A stretch of 64,000 nt of DNA from JALZKA01 sp963725035 (GCA_963725035.1 CAVRWX010000008.1:35785-99784), one strand, 5' to 3'. Positions 50,466 through 61,380 are shown, counted from the stretch's first letter. The notes: a model not told the origin generated them from the letters alone. Program-made: numbers and translations.

Positions 50466-52324
50466 CCCGCGAGCGGGACCGGCTGGCCGAGCTCGTAGCC
50501 CTGGGCCATGTCGACACCGTGCATGCGAAGGAGCGGCAGGACGCTCGACGACTCGACGAGCTTCGCCACGGTCGTCTTCGACGTGCCCTGCGCAAGGCGG
50601 ACGATCGCGCGCATCGTCGAGTAGTCGGGCTCTTCCAGGAGAGAGCGAACGACGACTCCGTCGATCTTGATCTGGCGAACCGGAAGGCGCTGGAGGTACT
50701 CGAAGGACCCGAAGCCGGCGCTGAACCCGTCGAGGACCAGCGGGCATCCGGCCTCGGCAAGCCGGTCGAGGGTCGCGGTAGCCCGCTCGACGTCGAGGCG
50801 AACCGAACCCTCGCCGATCTCGAATCCAAGCGAGCCCTCCTCAACTCCCGCGTTGGCTACCCGAGAGACGAGGCCGTCGAGGCCGCGGTCGTCGCCGAAC
50901 GTCTCGCCGGAGAGGTTCACCTGAAAGCGAGCGCCGCGGGAACCGTTTGAGAGCATGGTGAGAGCGCGCGAGACCACCCAGTTGTCGATCTCCGCACACA
51001 TCCCTTCGGTCTGCGCCGCAGCACCGAGGAAGGATGTGGCACTGAGGACTTCGCCGGTCTCGTCGCGCATGCGGACGAGCAGTTCGTGGTGGGCGACCCG
51101 CCCCGATCGCAGGTCGATGACCGGCTGGCCATAGATCAGGAGCTCGTCCGCGTCGAGCGCCGCCTGAACCCTCTCGGTCAGCGATCGCTCGCGCACGAGC
51201 TGCGGCCTGGGAGCCTGATCGGCGAGGCTCCGGCGGGGGGACGACTCGACTGGCCCGTCCTCGGGCCGCGAATGTGGGTGGCCCGAGGAAGGTGCCTCCG
51301 CCGGCTCCGCCACCGCGCCACCACGCTGCTTCGCGCGGTACATGGCGGCGTCGGCGGTGGCCATCACGTCTTCGGTCGTGCGTGTGTCGTCGCCCCCGAA
51401 CGGCGCGATGCCGATCGAAACCGAGACCCCCCACGATCCGACCTCGTCGGTTGCGATACGCGAGATGAGCGCATCGGCCAGCCTCATGGCCTCGTGGCCT
51501 TCAGCGCTGGGAAGGAGCACCGCGAACTCGTCGCCGGCCAGGCGCGCCAGGACGTCGGTCGAGCGGAACCTCCCGCGCATCGCCTCGGCGACGCGCCGAA
51601 GCGCGACGTCCCCAGCACCGTGGCCGCGAGAGTCGTTCACGCCCTTGAGGCGGTCCATGTCGATCAGGAGCAGCGCGCCTACCCCGCCGTAGCGGCGGCG
51701 GAGCGCGAGCTGTGAGTCCAGCTCCTCGCGAAAGCGCCTGCGGTTCATGAGCCCGGTGAGAGAGTCGTGGTCGGCGATGTAGCGGAGCTGCTCCTCGAAG
51801 TGCTTGCGCTCCGTCACGTCCTGCACCTGCACGATGCCGTCGGTTCTGACACCGCCTTCATTTGGAATCGTCGAGACGCTGAGCTCCAGCCAGACGAGCC
51901 TGTCGTCGGAAAGTAGCGCCCGCTTCTCCACGGTGAAGCGCTCGATCGCCCCCTCAAGCAGCCGCTCGCGCTGAGCCTCGTCGATCGCGGCGTCCTCGGC
52001 GAGGCAGAGCCCCGTCAGCCTCGAGCTGATCAGCTCCTCAGCGGTGTGACCCGTGAGGTCGCAGAGGGCCCGGTTTACGTCGGTCAGGCGCCCGTCGGGC
52101 CCTTCTCTGAAATCGACCATGGCGATGCCTATCGGCGCGTTCTCGAAGGCGCTCCGGAAGCGAGCATCTGCCTCGGAGCGAGCGCGTTCGATCTCGGCCA
52201 TCTCGATGCCGTCCTCGACCCGCGCCGCATCGTGCGCAGATGGAAGCCCGAACAAGCTTTTTGATTGCCGGTCGCCCCCTCCAGGATCCCCGTTACCACC
52301 TGTTTCCATCGAGTTCTCAACCAT
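50462..52324 (-). CDS. PAS-GGDEF-EAL protein with degenerate EAL
   Basis: A 620-residue signalling protein. A PAS domain (FRSAFENAPIGIAMVDFREG, about residues 57-180) is followed by GGDEF (DHDSLTGLMNRRRFREELDS to RLAGDEFAVLLPSAEG) with the active motif AGDEF, acceptable for cyclase activity. The C-terminal EAL domain is altered: ELL for EAL, LDGFSAGFGSFEYL for the DDFG metal loop, and AKLVE for AEGVE. It is probably a cyclase whose EAL domain only binds c-di-GMP. It converges with the MarR gene, overlapping it by four bases. Confidence 0.9.
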   Translation of the reverse strand: MVENSMETGGNGDPGGGDRQSKSLFGLPSAHDAARVEDGIEMAEIERARSEADARFRSAFENAPIGIAMVDFREGPDGRLTDVNRALCDLTGHTAEELISSRLTGLCLAEDAAIDEAQRERLLEGAIERFTVEKRALLSDDRLVWLELSVSTIPNEGGVRTDGIVQVQDVTERKHFEEQLRYIADHDSLTGLMNRRRFREELDSQLALRRRYGGVGALLLIDMDRLKGVNDSRGHGAGDVALRRVAEAMRGRFRSTDVLARLAGDEFAVLLPSAEGHEAMRLADALISRIATDEVGSWGVSVSIGIAPFGGDDTRTTEDVMATADAAMYRAKQRGGAVAEPAEAPSSGHPHSRPEDGPVESSPRRSLADQAPRPQLVRERSLTERVQAALDADELLIYGQPVIDLRSGRVAHHELLVRMRDETGEVLSATSFLGAAAQTEGMCAEIDNWVVSRALTMLSNGSRGARFQVNLSGETFGDDRGLDGLVSRVANAGVEEGSLGFEIGEGSVRLDVERATATLDRLAEAGCPLVLDGFSAGFGSFEYLQRLPVRQIKIDGVVVRSLLEEPDYSTMRAIVRLAQGTSKTTVAKLVESSSVLPLLRMHGVDMAQGYELGQPVPLAG

Positions 52325-52489
52325 CGAGTTTCAACGTACAGACGGTCCCAGGGACCGGAACCGGACATTCGTCCGCCAGTCGCCAAAGAGATGACCTCCC
52401 TCCCCGAAACGCGGTAGGAAATGCTGCACGGAGTTCGGCGGGGCTACCTCATTCGAGGTGTGGGCCGCGCCTCCCCTACGCTGGCTGTG

Positions 52490-54478
52490 ATGGCCAACAA
52501 ACTCGCCGAAGAGTCGAGCCCCTACCTCCTCCAGCACGCCGAGAACCCGGTCGACTGGTACCCGTGGGGCCCGGAAGCGCTTGCACGCGCGCGTGATGAG
52601 GACCGGCCGATCCTGCTCTCGATCGGCTACTCGTCGTGCCACTGGTGCCACGTGATGGAGCGCGAGTCGTTCGAGGACGAGGCCACTGCGGCCTACATGA
52701 ATGAGCACTTCGTCTGCATCAAGGTCGACCGCGAGGAGCGGCCGGACGTGGACGCCATCTACATGGAGGCGGTCCAGGCGATGACGGGACACGGGGGCTG
52801 GCCGCTCACCGCGTTCCTCGACACCGAGACCTCCCCCTTTTACTGCGGCACCTACTACCCGCCGGAGCCGCGCCACGGCATGCCGAGCTTTCGCATGGTG
52901 ATGGAGGCCGTGGTCGCCTCATGGGAGGGAAAGCGAGCGGAGATCGCACAGCAGGCCGGAGGCATCCGCGAGCGGCTCGCGGCGACGGGACAGATCGAGC
53001 CGATGGACGGCTCGCTCAGCCCCGCGCTCCTGGAGGAGGCCGAACGGCTCCTCGTCTCGAACGCCGATCCCATGAACGGAGGCTTCGGAGGCGCGCCGAA
53101 GTTCCCCCCGGCGTCGGCGATCGAGTTCCTCCTGGCGCGCGGCGAGCGCGGCGTGGCGGGACATGCACTGGACGGGATGCTCGCCGGCGGCATCTTCGAC
53201 CAGGTCGGTGGAGGGTTCGCCCGCTATGCGGTCGACGCGAATTGGCTCGTGCCCCACTTCGAAAAGATGCTCTACGACAACGCGCTCCTCGCTCGCGCCT
53301 ACCTCCACGGCTTTCAGGCGCAAGGCCACGAGCGCTGGCGTGTCTGTTGCGAGCGGACCCTCGAGTGGATGCTCCGGGAGATGCGCGGGCCCGAGGGCGG
53401 CTTCTACTCGGCGCTCGACGCGGACTCCGAAGGCGTCGAGGGCCGCTTCTACGTCTGGTCCGAGGACGAGCTGCGCGAGGTGTTGGGCGGCGCGGGGCTT
53501 GGCGGCGAAGCCGATGAGCTTGTCGCCTACTGGGGCGTTACCGCTGAGGGGAACTTCGAGGGGCAGAACATCCTGCACCTCGCGGGCGGCGCCCGGGCGC
53601 CGGCGCCGCCAACGCTCGAAGCCGCGCAGACCGCTCTCTACGACCACCGCGCCAAGCGCGTGTGGCCTGGCCTCGACGACAAGCGGATCACCTCGTGGAA
53701 CGCGCTCGCGATCGCCGCGCTGGCCGACGCGGGCGCCGTTCTGGACCGCCCCGACTTCACGGCCGCCGCCCGGACCGGAGCTGAGTTCCTCTGGGAGAAA
53801 TTGCGCGACAAGCAAGGTCGCCTTCTCCGCACCTGGAAGGACGGGGAGGCGAAGATCCTGGCCTATCTGGAGGACTACGCGTACGTCACAGAGGCGCTGC
53901 TGGTCCTGTACGAGTCGACGTTCGAGGAGCGCTGGTTCGTCGCCGCGCGCGAGACGGCAGACGCGATGATCGAGCGGTTCGCGGACCCCGATCGGGGCGG
54001 CTTCTTCACGACAGCCAAGGATGCCGAGGAGCTCATCGTGCGCCGGAAGGACATCGACGACCACCCCATTCCCTCGGGCAGCTCGTCCGCTGCCCTCGGC
54101 CTCCTGCGCATGGCGGCCCTGACCGGCGAGCACAGCTACGCCGAGCACGCGCACTCCGTCTTCGGCCTCATCGGGCGCGTCGCCAAGAGCCACCCTCAGG
54201 CGGTGGCGCACCTCTTGCGGGCGGTCGACTTCGACCTTGCCCAGGTGAAGGAGGTCGCGCTGGTGGGCTCAGACCCTGACGAGCTGGCCGCGGTGGTGCG
54301 CTCCGAGCTTCGCCCACACGTTGTTCTGGCCGGTGGCCAGGAGGGAGTGAAGGAGCCTCCGCTCATGGCTGAGCGAACCGAGGTGGATGGTCTGGCAGCG
54401 GCATACGTCTGCGAAGGTTTCGCGTGCCGAACGCCCGTCACCGATCCCGCTGAGCTGTCGGCTCAGCTCGCCGGATAA
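52490..54478 (+). CDS. DUF255/thioredoxin-domain protein (YyaL family)
   Basis: About 662 residues from the ATG at 52490. The N-terminal thioredoxin-like domain has the family signature NKLAEESSPYLLQHAENPVD and the CxxC pair in LSIGYSSCHWCHVMERESFE. The rest is an (alpha/alpha)6 barrel like N-acylglucosamine epimerases (GGIFDQVGGGFARYAVDANW; FEKMLYDNALLARAYLHGF). This matches the conserved YyaL/SPATA20 family, whose biochemical role is unsettled. The length is standard. Confidence 0.93.
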   Translation: MANKLAEESSPYLLQHAENPVDWYPWGPEALARARDEDRPILLSIGYSSCHWCHVMERESFEDEATAAYMNEHFVCIKVDREERPDVDAIYMEAVQAMTGHGGWPLTAFLDTETSPFYCGTYYPPEPRHGMPSFRMVMEAVVASWEGKRAEIAQQAGGIRERLAATGQIEPMDGSLSPALLEEAERLLVSNADPMNGGFGGAPKFPPASAIEFLLARGERGVAGHALDGMLAGGIFDQVGGGFARYAVDANWLVPHFEKMLYDNALLARAYLHGFQAQGHERWRVCCERTLEWMLREMRGPEGGFYSALDADSEGVEGRFYVWSEDELREVLGGAGLGGEADELVAYWGVTAEGNFEGQNILHLAGGARAPAPPTLEAAQTALYDHRAKRVWPGLDDKRITSWNALAIAALADAGAVLDRPDFTAAARTGAEFLWEKLRDKQGRLLRTWKDGEAKILAYLEDYAYVTEALLVLYESTFEERWFVAARETADAMIERFADPDRGGFFTTAKDAEELIVRRKDIDDHPIPSGSSSAALGLLRMAALTGEHSYAEHAHSVFGLIGRVAKSHPQAVAHLLRAVDFDLAQVKEVALVGSDPDELAAVVRSELRPHVVLAGGQEGVKEPPLMAERTEVDGLAAAYVCEGFACRTPVTDPAELSAQLAG

Positions 54479-54488
54479 TCTCCTGGCC

Positions 54489-55004
54489 ATGGCCACGGCA
54501 ACGAAGAGAAGCGCTAAGCAGGTCGCAACCGCCTACTTCGAGGCGATTGCGGCGCGAGACCTGGACGCGATGGTCGAGGTGTGGGCGCCCGGCGGTATGG
54601 ACCACCTCAGCGGGTTGGCTGATCTCAAGGCCCCCCAGGGCGTCAAGGATTTCTTCGGCGAGATGTTCCGCGCGATCCCCGACTTCTCCATGTCGGTCAC
54701 GGACATGGTCGCCTACGGCGACAAGGCGGCCGTGCAATGGGCCGCGAAGGGCACCTTCAACGGCACCGGCAAGTTCCAGGGCGTCGCGCCAACCGGCGCT
54801 CGGCTCGAGCTCTCCGGGCTAGACCTCCTCACCATCCGCGACGGGTTGATCCAGGAGAACTTCGCCTTCACGGACGGCATGGAGATGGCGCGCCAGATGG
54901 GCGTCATGCCGCCCGCGGGATCTGCTGGCGAGAAGGCCATGCTCGGCGCGATGAACGCGAAGACCAAGGCCACCGCGAAGCTCCGTCACATCGCCGGCCG
55001 CTGA
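54489..55004 (+). CDS. SnoaL-like ester cyclase/NTF2-fold protein
   Basis: About 171 residues from the ATG at 54489. AKQVATAYFEAIAARDLDAM, then GVKDFFGEMFRAIPDFSMSV and AAVQWAAKGTFNGTGKFQGV are hallmarks of the SnoaL-like polyketide-cyclase fold. The substrate is unknown. It overlaps the convergent dehydratase end by 19 bases. Confidence 0.85.
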   Translation: MATATKRSAKQVATAYFEAIAARDLDAMVEVWAPGGMDHLSGLADLKAPQGVKDFFGEMFRAIPDFSMSVTDMVAYGDKAAVQWAAKGTFNGTGKFQGVAPTGARLELSGLDLLTIRDGLIQENFAFTDGMEMARQMGVMPPAGSAGEKAMLGAMNAKTKATAKLRHIAGR

Positions 55005-55385
55005 TTCTCGGGGCTGTCACTGAACTCAACATCGGTGCCGAATCCGCGCTCAGGGGCCAAGGGGACGATCTCATAGCCATCCTCGCGGAGGGATCTCAAG
55101 AGCTCCTCGCGGTGCTCAATGCCCCGTGTCTGGAGCAAGATCTCGATGCGGGTTTCGTGGAAGCCGCGCTGACCGGCGTCGCGGAGGTGCTCGATCGAGA
55201 GCACATTTCCCTGACCCTCGGCGATCGCCACCAGTAGCGCAGCCAGGCCCCCGGGATGGTCCGGCACTTTGGTGGCAAAGTGGATCGTCGTGCCCTGACT
55301 GGACTCGTGCAGCCTGCTCGCGGCCGAAAGGCGATCGAGATCGATATTGCCGCCTGAGAGGACCGCGATCACGACCTCCCTCTCG
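54986..55385 (-). pseudogene. ilvA: Threonine dehydratase C-terminal end, truncated at the junction
   Basis: The frame reads LDEREVVIAVLSGGNIDLDR, the last block of the PLP catalytic domain, and continues through an ACT-like regulatory domain (FATKVPDHPGGLAALLVAIA; IEILLQTRGIEHREELLRSL) to the stop at 54986. About 300 N-terminal residues, with the PLP lysine, are missing. The frame stops making family sense near 55,385, where the foreign sequence begins. IlvA deaminates threonine to 2-oxobutanoate for isoleucine synthesis. Confidence 0.82.
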
Positions 55386-55393
55386 TCCAGGAT
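55380..55393. other. Breakpoint between two unrelated sequences
   Basis: Left of here is high-GC actinobacterial sequence ending inside ilvA. Right of here a cyclase-type signalling gene begins in mid-domain. Both genes are cut within about 12 bases of each other. No transposase, integrase, tRNA or target duplication is visible, so an assembly misjoin is the leading explanation. Confidence 0.7.
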
Positions 55394-58300
55394 GATATGC
55401 CGACTCCCGCATCGTCGATGACCAGGATCGAGGTCTTATCTGGACCGGCGAGCCACTCTCCACGGCGCAACGAGTCTTCGAGGGCGTTGGGAAGTTTTAC
55501 GGCGAGGCGGGAGCCCTCTGGCTGGTACGCGCGCTCCTGCAGCACGAAGGCCGCGTTTCCTATCGCACCCTCAGACAGGTTTTTGGTTTTGACGAGGCCA
55601 GGCTGGCGGAAATCCGTGCGGAGCTTGTATTTACACGATGCGCCATGGACGAGGATGAGGAGGGGCTCGTCTGGACAGGGCGCACTCTGCCTGCCACTGT
55701 GCCCACGGCGCCGCGGATGCCCTCGGATAGCGCCCTGGGAGAGAGCACTGCTGCCAGTCTCCCAGCTGCGTCCGAGATTGCGACAACGCCTTCCCCAGGC
55801 GCCGGCCCGTGGCATTCCGGAAGCCGAACGACGGCAGTTGACCGTCCTGTTCTGCGATCTGGTCGACTCCACAAAGCTCACCCAGCAACTCGACCCCGAA
55901 GACCTGCGCCAGGTGGTGCGCGCCTACCAGGAGACCGCCGCCGAGGTGATCCAGCGCTTTGAGGGACACATTGCGCAGTATCTGGGCGATGGCCTGCTCG
56001 TCTACTGTGGCTACCCGCGCGCCCATGAAGACGACGCCCAGCGCGCCGTGCATACGGGCCTGGGGATCGTCGAGGCCATGGGCACCTTGAATAGCCGACT
56101 GCAGGCCAAGTATGGCGTCGCACTCGCCGTGCGCCTGGGCATCCACACCGGGCCAGTGGTGGTGGGTGAAATGGGAAGCGGTGGGCGACACGAGCACCTC
56201 GCCCTGGGGGAAACGCCCAACATTGCGGCGCGCCTCGAAGCTCTGGCCGCCCCCAACACCGTCGTGATCAGCGCCGTCACAGCCCAGTTGGTGCAGCGCG
56301 CCTTTGCCCTGGAAGGGCTCGGGACCCAGGCGCTCAAGGGCATCACTGCACCCATGGGGGTCTGGCGGGTCGTGGGCCCCCTTGAGATGCTGCGCGATGC
56401 CATGACGCTGGCATCCGAGGATGTAAAACCCCTGGTCGGGCGGGGCGAGGAGTTGGGCCTCCTGGTGCGGCGCTGGGAGCAAGAGTAAAGCGGGGCAGGG
56501 GCAGGTGGTGCTCATCAGTGGGGAAGCCGGGATCGGCAAATCGGCGCTGGTGGAAACGCTGCGCGCGCACGTGCGGCGCGAAGGGTTGACGCGTGTTGCC
56601 CTGCGGTGTTCGCCCTATCACACCAACAGTGCCCTCTATCCCGTCATCGCGCATGTGCAGCAGGCGTTGCGCTTTGAACGCCACGACACTGCCGAGGACA
56701 AGCTGGCCAGGCTGGGGCAGGCCTTCCAGACGTCGAGCCTACCCCTGCATGAGGTTGTGCCTCTCATGGCGGCGCTGCTGGCCGTGTCCCTGCCCGATGG
56801 GCGCTACCCACCGCTGCATGTGACCCCTTTCCAGCAACGGCAACAGACGCATGATGCGCTGGTGGCCTGGATGCTGGAGGAGGCCGAGCGGCGGCCCGTC
56901 CTGATGGTGTGGGAAGACCTGCACTGGGCCAACCCGTCGACGCTCGAACTGCTCGGGCTGTTCATCGACCACGCCCCCACTGCGCCGCTGTTCTACGCCT
57001 CTGACCTTTCGTCCGGAGTTCGTGCCGCCCTGGCCCCCCCGCTCGCATATGACGCCGTTGACCCTGCACCGCCTGGAGCGTCCCCAGGTCGAGGCCATGA
57101 TTGCGCGGCTGGCGGCCGGTAAAACCTTGCCGGTGGAGGTGCTCGAGCATATCGTCAGCAAGACCGATGGGGTGCCCCTGTTCGTCGAAGAGCTGACCAA
57201 GATGCTCCTGGAATCCACCCTCCTGCGGGAGGAAGCCGAGCACTATGCGCTGACCGGCCCGCTGGCCGCGGTCACCATTCCCACCACCCTGTACGACTCG
57301 CTCATATGGCCCGCCTGGATCGGCTCCCGACGGTGCGCGAGGTGGCGCAACGCGGGGCCGTACTGGGCCGGGAGTTTGCCTATGAACTCCTGCATGCGCT
57401 CATGCCGATGGAGGAGGCCACGTTGCAACACGGTCTGACCCAGTTAGTGGACGCCGAACTCCTCTATCAGCGGGGCAGGCCGCCTCGCGCCCGCTACATC
57501 TTCAAGCATGCGCTCATCCAGGATGCCGCCTACGCCTCCCTGCTGAAAAGCACCCGGCAGCAGTACCACCAGCAGACTGCACAACTACTCGAAGCCCGGT
57601 TTCCAGAGCATGGCCGCCAGGCCCGAAATCCTGGCACACCACTACACCGAAGCCGGGTGCCGCGCGCAGGCCGTGGACTACTGGCAGCAGGCCGGCACAC
57701 GGGCGCTCCAGCGCTCCGCCAATGTGGAAGCCATCACCCATGTGCAACGCGGACTCGAGCTGCTACACCACGCTCCCAGACACGCCGCAGCGCACCCAGC
57801 ACGAGCTCGACTTCTTAACCACCCTGGGGCAGGCATTGGCGTCGACTGGGATACGGTGCCCCGGAAGTGGTCCAGGCCTACACGCGTGCCCGCGAGCTAT
57901 GCCAACAGGTCGGTGAGACTCCAGAACATTTCCCGGTCCTGTATGGCCTGTGGTTCTTTTATATGGCTCGCGCGGAACATCAGACGGCCATGGAACTGGG
58001 TGAGCAATGCCTCCAGCTCGCGCAACACGTCCAGGATAAGGCGCTTCTCCTGGCGGCGCATATTAGCAATCGGGGACAGCTGGTTTTATCTGGGCAACCC
58101 CGCCCTGGCCTGCACTCACCTGGAGCACACGATTGCCCTGTATGATCCGGCACAGCACCACGTGTTGGCCTATCGCTATGGCGGTACAGACCCTGGCATA
58201 GGAGGCTTGGCTATTATGCCTGGGCCCTGTGGCTGCGGGGGTATCCCGCAGGCCCGCGCGCAGAGCGCCAGGGCCCTGAGCCTGGCCCAGGAGCTCGCCC

Positions 58301-58979
58301 ATCCCTATACGCTGGCGCGTGCGCTGTATTACGACACCCTCCTGTACCAGTTGCGCCGCGATGCGCCGGCCGTCCGCGACCAGGCCGACGCGGCGATCAC
58401 TGTGGCCACCGCCCAAGAGATTTGCCCTCGTGCAGGCCCTGGGGCACATCATGCGTGGCTGGGCTATAGCCGTGCAGGAGCACAGTACTGAAGGCCTGGT
58501 GCAGATACGGCAGGGTCTCGATACGTACCGCTCGACCGGGGCAACTTCAACGGCCCCATTTTCTGGCCCTGCTGGCGGAGGCGTCTGGCCTTCTGGGCCA
58601 GCCGGAAGGCGGCTTGGTCGCCCTGGAAGAAGCGCTGGCCCTGGTGGAGCAGACGGGGGAGCGATACTACGAAGCGGAGCTGCATCGCCAGCGCGCCGAA
58701 CTGCTGCTCCTGCGCGAGGCCAAGAGCCACCTAACCCCCGACAGTCGGGAGCAACACGAAGCCGAGACGTGTTTTCAGCACGCCATCGACGTGGCTCGTC
58801 AGCAGCAGTCAAAATCCCTCGAACTGCGCGCCGCCATAAGCCTGACACGCCTGTGGCAGCGCCAGGGCAAGCGCCAGGAGGCGTACGACCTGCTGGCGCC
58901 GATCTATGGCTGGTTCACCGAGGGGTTTGACACGGCGGACTTGCAGGAGGCCAAGACGCTATTAGACGAACTGGCGTAG
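55393..58979 (+). pseudogene. Adenylate/guanylate cyclase - AAA ATPase - TPR protein, broken into many frames
   Basis: One gene of about 1,190 codons can be traced across about ten frame switches. An N-terminal winged-helix part comes first (RVSYRTLRQVFGFDEARLAE). A class III cyclase domain at about 55,830-56,350 follows (LTVLFCDLVDSTKLTQQLDP; IAQYLGDGLLVYCGYPRAHE; RLGIHTGPVVVGEMG). The ATPase domain has Walker A SGEAGIGKSALVETL near 56,520 and Walker B VLMVWEDLHWANPSTLELL. TPR-like repeats run to the end (TEGFDTADLQEAKTLLDELA). Such multidomain signal proteins are common in Tectomicrobia, Chloroflexi and Rhizobiales. The 5' end is cut by the breakpoint. Confidence 0.78.
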
Positions 58980-59479
58980 CAAGCGAGGCGCGTGCTTCCA
59001 CTCAACCCCTCTGCCCCTGGCGCGTTGCCTTGGGCCAGGCAACGAGGTGTATGGCTCGTGTGTCTGTTGTGTAGTATTCCCCCGTGCCACCGGGAACCCA
59101 TCCCAGGCGCGCCCAGAGCGTCCAGCGGCTGGCCAGCGCTGGACGCAGCAGGCAGGCCGCCGGCCCGCGCCGCAGGGTACGGACCGGACGGGGGCCTGAT
59201 GACGGGCAGCCGGCGCGGCGGCTAGGGGGGGCTGCTTCCCAACGCGATGAGCGCTGCCTGATACAAAAGCTCTTGCAACGCTGTAGGCGCTGCGGAGGGG
59301 CGGCCTGAGACTGGTGCACCCCCCCTCGGCACCTGCGGAAGGCCTCAGGGGAGCCTCTTAAAGCAGCACTCTCATAGCTTTGAAGCAGTCCCCCTAGGCA
59401 CCTGCGGGAAGGCGTCAGGGGAGCGATGCGGGGGGCGATGCGGGCGGTGGAAAAGGCCGTTTGAATTTCCTATACTTCC
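58980..59479. other. 500-bp gap without a convincing gene
   Basis: Only short, composition-driven ORFs are present. The gap carries the direct repeat listed separately and G-rich runs near 59,431. The preceding gene stops at 58,979, and the second ATPase/TPR fragment begins abruptly near 59,480. Confidence 0.6.
59321..59424. repeat. Direct repeat of about 34 bp, 69-bp period
   Basis: CCCCCTCGGCACCTGCGG... (59321-59354) recurs as CCCCCTAGGCACCTGCGG... (59390-59424), both ending TCAGGGGAGC. Each copy begins with CCCCCT and ends in AGGGG, so each could fold as a weak hairpin. They lie between the two related broken genes and might mark the breakpoint of a duplication. Confidence 0.7.
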
Positions 59480-61380
59480 TTGACGATCAACCGCCTCTTG
59501 CCGCGGCAGGTGGCGCAGATGGCACGGGCAATAGGTGGGGCTGATGTCTTGCCGGCTGATCTCCTCGACCAGATCGTGGCCCAGACCGATGGGGTACCGC
59601 TGTTTGTGGAAGAAGTCACCAAGTTTGTGCTGGCGTCACAGCGGCTACATGGTCAGGTTGAGAGGCCCTGCCCATGCGCTATCCGCCGTCACGATTCCCA
59701 CGACGCTGCACGATTTGTTGATGGCCCGTCTGGATCAGATGGGGGTGGCGAAAGGTACCGCACAACTGGCCGCCACGATTGGGCGGGAATTTGGCTTTGC
59801 GCTTCTCCATGCCGTTGCGTCTGTCGAGGAAGAGACTTTACGCCAAGATCTGCGGCGGCTCGTCGACGCCGAACTGCTCTACCAGCGGGGTGTCGGCGCA
59901 CAGGCCACGTACGTCTTCAAGCATGCCCTGATCCAGGAGGCAGCCTATACGTCCCTGTTGCGGCGCACGCGCCAGCACTACCACCAGTGGATTGCCGAGG
60001 CCCTGGAGACGCAGTTTTCTGAGGTGGCGATGGTGCAACCCGAGCTGGTGGCGCACCACTACACCGAGGCGGGTCTGGGTGCAAGAAGCGCTGCCCTATT
60101 GGCAGCGTGCTGGCCAGCACGCGGCTGAGCGCTCGGCGCATGTCGAAGCGATTGCCCATCTCAACCAGGGGCTACGAGTTCTCACCACCTTGCCCGAGAC
60201 CCGTGAGCGTGACCAGCAAGAACTCACGTTGCGTATTGATTTAGGGAAGTCGCTGATCGCGACTCAAGGTTGGGCGAGCCCGGAAACCGAAGTCGCCTAT
60301 ACACGGGCCTGGGAGCTGTTCAGCAGACGCGTGACACGTCGTGGGTGTTTGCAGTGCTATGGGGGCTGTCGCAAGTGTATATCGTGCGCGCGGACCGACA
60401 AAACATCGTGAGATGGGCGCGCAGTTCTTATCACTCGCCGAACAGCGTTCTGATGCCATACTGCCTGCGGTGGCCCACTGGCTCACAGGAGTTAATCTGT
60501 TTCATGTCGGAGAGTTCGTAACTGGATTGGCGCACCTCGAGCAGGCGTATGCGCGGTACGATCCACAGCACCATCATACCTATGTGACGCAGTTTGGCGT
60601 GGATGTTGGGGTCTTTGCGCTCTCCTATATATCTCATGCCTTGTGGGGACTCGGCTATCCGGACCAGGCCATTCAGCGAAGCCGTGAGGCCCTAGCCCTG
60701 GCCCAGGAGGTGCACCATCCGTTTAGCATGGCCTTGGCCCAGGACTATGCGGCCATGCTTCAGCAGTTTCGCCGTGAGCAGCACACCGCGAACACACATG
60801 CCGAGATGGCCTTGACCGTCTGTACAGAGCAGGGCTTCGCCTACTATCTGGCGTGGGCAACCATCATACAAGGCTGGGTAGTGGCCGAAACGGGACGGCG
60901 AGAGGAGGGTATAGCCCAGATGCATCAGGGTCTGACGACCTTGCAGGCTACAGGAGGAGGGTTAAGAATACCTTATTATCTCGCTCTGCTGGCCGAGGCA
61001 TACGAAAACCACGGTGCGCTAGAAGAGAGCCTACACGTGCTTGCCGACGCCTTCGACAATGTACAGCACACCGGCGAGTGCTGGTGGGAGGCGGAGCTCC
61101 ATCGCCGCAAAGGCGAACTGCTTCTGCAGGGGGCAGGCAGAAGGCGACAGGCGGCAGAGACACCAGCAGCGTGTTTCCACCGGGCGCTTGAGGTGGCGCG
61201 CCGCCAGCAGGCAAAGGCCCTGGAGTTACGCGCCGCTATGAGCCTGAGTCGCCTCTGGCAGCAGCAGGGGAAACACGATGCAGCACGGCAGATGCTCGCA
61301 GAGGTTTACGGATGGTTCAGCGAGGGGTTTGATACCGTAGATCTGCAAGAAGCTAAAGCGCTGCTGAGCAGCTCGCCTGA
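59480..61380 (+). pseudogene. Second ATPase-TPR fragment, lacking cyclase and Walker A
   Basis: This paralogue of the preceding gene begins inside the ATPase domain (RQVAQMARAIGGADVLPADL; TDGVPLFVEEVTKFVLASQ), lacks the P-loop half, and continues through ATIGREFGFALLHAVASVEE and FKHALIQEAAYTSLLRRTRQ. A long intact TPR region in one frame follows (60,400-61,360), ending GFDTVDLQEAKALL. Restoring one G near 61,364 would give EQLA and a stop at 61,378-61,380, the usual family end. At least four frame switches are needed overall. The printed frame otherwise runs on to 61,621 over the oxidase gene. Confidence 0.75.

Noticed and set aside
59002..59319. Frames of about 75-105 codons in the 59-kb gap
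   Set aside because: Low-complexity Arg/Pro/Ala peptides with no domain or start signals.
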